The notes under the pieces were generated by a model. The model was not told the DNA's origin. It did no database searches and worked only from the letters and a program-made list of their open reading frames with translations. Shown piece after piece: positions 13,386 through 14,867 of a DNA stretch of 14,867 bases. The position numbers were made by a program, and so were the translations under genes. Numbering within the stretch: the stretch's first letter is position 1; each line of letters starts with the position of its first letter. Origin of the DNA: Pseudomonadota bacterium (GTDB taxonomy: Bacteria; SAR324; XYD2-FULL-50-16; JAHJRI01); assembly GCA_022360105.1 (NCBI GenBank), contig JAKSDL010000078.1:1-14867 (forward strand). Direction: 5' to 3'.

Positions 13386-14651
13386 ATGTTTATTCAATGC
13401 CAGAGCTGTCAGACAACCTTTAAGATCGATGAAGACAAAATTCCACAAAAAGATTCTGCAGTTCGCTGTACCACTTGTTCGGAACTTATTCCCTTAAGCC
13501 CTGAAGAACAGGGTGAATTGTTAAAAAAGTCACCCAAAAAATTCATTGTATGTGATTCATGCGGCACCCAGTATTCCGTCCCTCTTAGCTCCATCACGCA
13601 GGAAACGACAAAAGCAAAATGTGGGAAGTGTGGTAACCTTTTCTCTATTTCGGAATCAGACGATAACGACTTATCCGATGAATCCCCCTCGGCCAAGGCA
13701 TATGAAGAAGATCTGGGAACAGATGATATTGGACTGGACAACATTGATATTCCCGAAGGAAGTGAAATCGAAGTTGACGATCTATTTGGGGATGTCAGTG
13801 CCAAGGAAAACAAGGGGAAAAATAAAGGAAAGAATGCAGATGAAGAATATCTTGAGTCCATCAAGCTCACCAATGGAGAAGAAGATGAAGTACTTGATGA
13901 TGACCTTGGCATCAATGAAATCTCGAAAGATCACAAATACAAAATCTTTCTGAAACCAAAAGGTAAAAAGAAGAAAGGCAAAAAAGACGAATCAGCCGAC
14001 TCCTGGCCGGAAGCAGAAGATGACTTGGCACTTGATGATTCGGAGAAAAAGGCAAATAAGAAAAAGCCTAAAAAGAAGAAAGATACCAAGCCTGGGAAGA
14101 GTAAAAGAAGTGTCTTTTTGTGGTTGATTTGGGGATTGATAGTCATTGTTCTAGCTGCGCTTGCTTACGTTGTCATTGAAATGCAAAAAGATCAATATGA
14201 CATGGTTCCCCAAACCGAGTCATTTGACTCCAAATCAAAAATCGCAATCTTGGAACCTTTGAACGGCGATTATTATGGAAACAATAACTTTGAAAAGCAG
14301 ATTTATGTGCTTAGCGGACAGGTTTACAATTTATACGGTGAGGATACTACTCTTAGCAAAATAGAAATTGAGGGTTATCTCTATCCTAAGGGTAAGACGG
14401 AAAAGATTTCATCAGTGAGTTTTGCCGGGGAAACGCTGGATGATAGGCAATTGAAATCATTAAAAAAAGCAGAGATAGAATCGATTCTGACAAATCAATC
14501 CAAGGATTCTGATTCATTGAAGGAATTCGGTTCGAATGAGATCATTGATTTTCAGGTGGTTTTTTTCTCTCCTCCTGAATCCATTAATTTAGAAAAGTTA
14601 GGTGCTAAAATCGTTAAATATAATCGCAAAACCAAAAAGAGTTCCGAATAA
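13386..14651 (+). CDS. Double zinc-ribbon, single-TM protein with DUF3426-like external domain
   Basis: A 421-residue membrane protein of unknown role. Two MJ0042-type zinc ribbons open the protein: C5/C8 with C28/C31, and C56/C59 with C79/C82. An acidic stretch (about 91-175), a Lys-rich low-complexity stretch (about 185-241), one membrane span (about 243-264) and an external domain (about 285-412) follow. The external domain has VLSGQVYNLYG (308-318) and IIDFQVVFFSPPE (386-398), resembling DUF3426. N-terminal ribbons plus a C-terminal DUF3426 domain is a known arrangement in proteobacteria, without an established activity. I chose the ATG at 13386, because AGGG lies five bases upstream and MFIQCQSC begins the zinc ribbon as in the family; an in-frame TTG at 13368 is less likely. 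It is monocistronic, ending at a strong terminator. Confidence 0.85.
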   Translation: MFIQCQSCQTTFKIDEDKIPQKDSAVRCTTCSELIPLSPEEQGELLKKSPKKFIVCDSCGTQYSVPLSSITQETTKAKCGKCGNLFSISESDDNDLSDESPSAKAYEEDLGTDDIGLDNIDIPEGSEIEVDDLFGDVSAKENKGKNKGKNADEEYLESIKLTNGEEDEVLDDDLGINEISKDHKYKIFLKPKGKKKKGKKDESADSWPEAEDDLALDDSEKKANKKKPKKKKDTKPGKSKRSVFLWLIWGLIVIVLAALAYVVIEMQKDQYDMVPQTESFDSKSKIAILEPLNGDYYGNNNFEKQIYVLSGQVYNLYGEDTTLSKIEIEGYLYPKGKTEKISSVSFAGETLDDRQLKSLKKAEIESILTNQSKDSDSLKEFGSNEIIDFQVVFFSPPESINLEKLGAKIVKYNRKTKKSSE

Positions 14652-14675
14652 ATTTAACAACAGGTTATTAGCAAC

Positions 14676-14720
14676 AAAAAAAAAGGCACCCACTTGCCGG
14701 CAAGGGGTGCCTTTTTTGTT
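14676..14720. terminator. Bidirectional rho-independent terminator
   Basis: GGCACCC (14685-14691) pairs with GGGTGCC (14705-14711). Inside it lies a perfect palindrome, CTTGCC/GGCAAG (14693-14704), with one unpaired A at 14692. The stem is flanked by nine A (14676-14684) and six T (14712-14717), so it can terminate transcription in both directions. It sits between the convergent zinc-ribbon gene (+) and the gene ending at 14739 (-). Confidence 0.92.
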
Positions 14721-14738
14721 ATTGGGTATGGAAAACTG

Positions 14739-14867
14739 TTAAGCTTCCACGTCTTCCAGTGTCTTATCCATCGTCTGCAGGACTGATGTAAATTTCCTGT
14801 CAATATCGTCACTGATGATAGATCTGGGTCTGTTGCCAGCGTATGCTTCCACTGCTTGATCCAGAAA
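14739..14867 (-). CDS. C-terminal end of an unrecognised protein (partial)
   Basis: On the minus strand one frame is open from the window edge to TAA at 14739-14741, giving 42 residues beginning FLDQAVEAYAGNRPRSIISD and ending KTLEDVEA. The segment is charged and probably helical. The nearby bidirectional terminator supports a real gene ending here. I do not recognise the family, and the fragment is too short to assign a function. Confidence 0.6.
   Translation of the reverse strand, partial: FLDQAVEAYAGNRPRSIISDDIDRKFTSVLQTMDKTLEDVEA

Noticed and set aside
13409..13915. 168-codon antisense frame opposite the zinc-ribbon gene
   Set aside because: Its Ser-rich product is the reverse reading of the acidic Asp/Glu codons of the plus-strand gene, which has clear zinc-ribbon motifs.

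Overview
The window reads as a chromosomal segment of a flagellated Gram-negative bacterium of moderate, slightly AT-rich composition. It carries stator genes (motA, motB), a CheZ phosphatase, FlgN-like and FlaG-like proteins, a lipoprotein, signal-peptide proteins with envelope-type domains and a membrane-anchored zinc-ribbon protein. This mix recalls Deltaproteobacteria in the old broad sense (including SAR324-like lineages), but the sequence alone cannot fix the taxon. There are no transposases, integrases, CRISPR arrays, rRNA or tRNA genes that I can see.

Layout. (1) 1-335, minus: the start of ileS (type-2 IleRS) with a good sigma70-like promoter at 418-446. (2) 336-967: a gene-free gap holding a hexamer-periodic tract and an inverted partner. 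(3) 968-5324, minus: a co-directional run motA, motB, a small one-TM coiled-coil protein, a class-I O-methyltransferase, and a large protein with two copies of a TerB-like helical domain plus a DUF2225-like zinc/TPR module. (4) 5325-5668: a divergent intergenic region with a cluster of palindromes in front of motA. (5) 5669-8733, plus: small lipoprotein, mnmE, FlgN-like, FlaG-like and a small basic protein. (6) 8744-12500, minus: an AMIN-like/LytR_C secreted protein, a second secreted protein of unknown function, and a CheZ twice the usual length. (7) 12501-13385: an AT-rich gap with short repeats. (8) 13386-14651, plus: a double zinc-ribbon, single-TM, DUF3426-like protein. (9) 14676-14720: a strong bidirectional terminator. 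(10) 14739-14867, minus: the C-terminal end of an unrecognised gene.

Functionally the window is mainly a motility neighbourhood. MotA/MotB form the stator, FlgN-like and FlaG-like proteins belong to filament assembly, and CheZ resets CheY-P. Housekeeping translation genes (ileS, mnmE) and cell-envelope proteins are interleaved. No complete novel defence or mobile system is evident. The most unusual items are the duplicated TerB-like/DUF2225-like protein beside the stator genes, the extended CheZ co-oriented with two secreted proteins, the palindrome cluster upstream of motA, and the hexamer-repeat inverted pair upstream of ileS.
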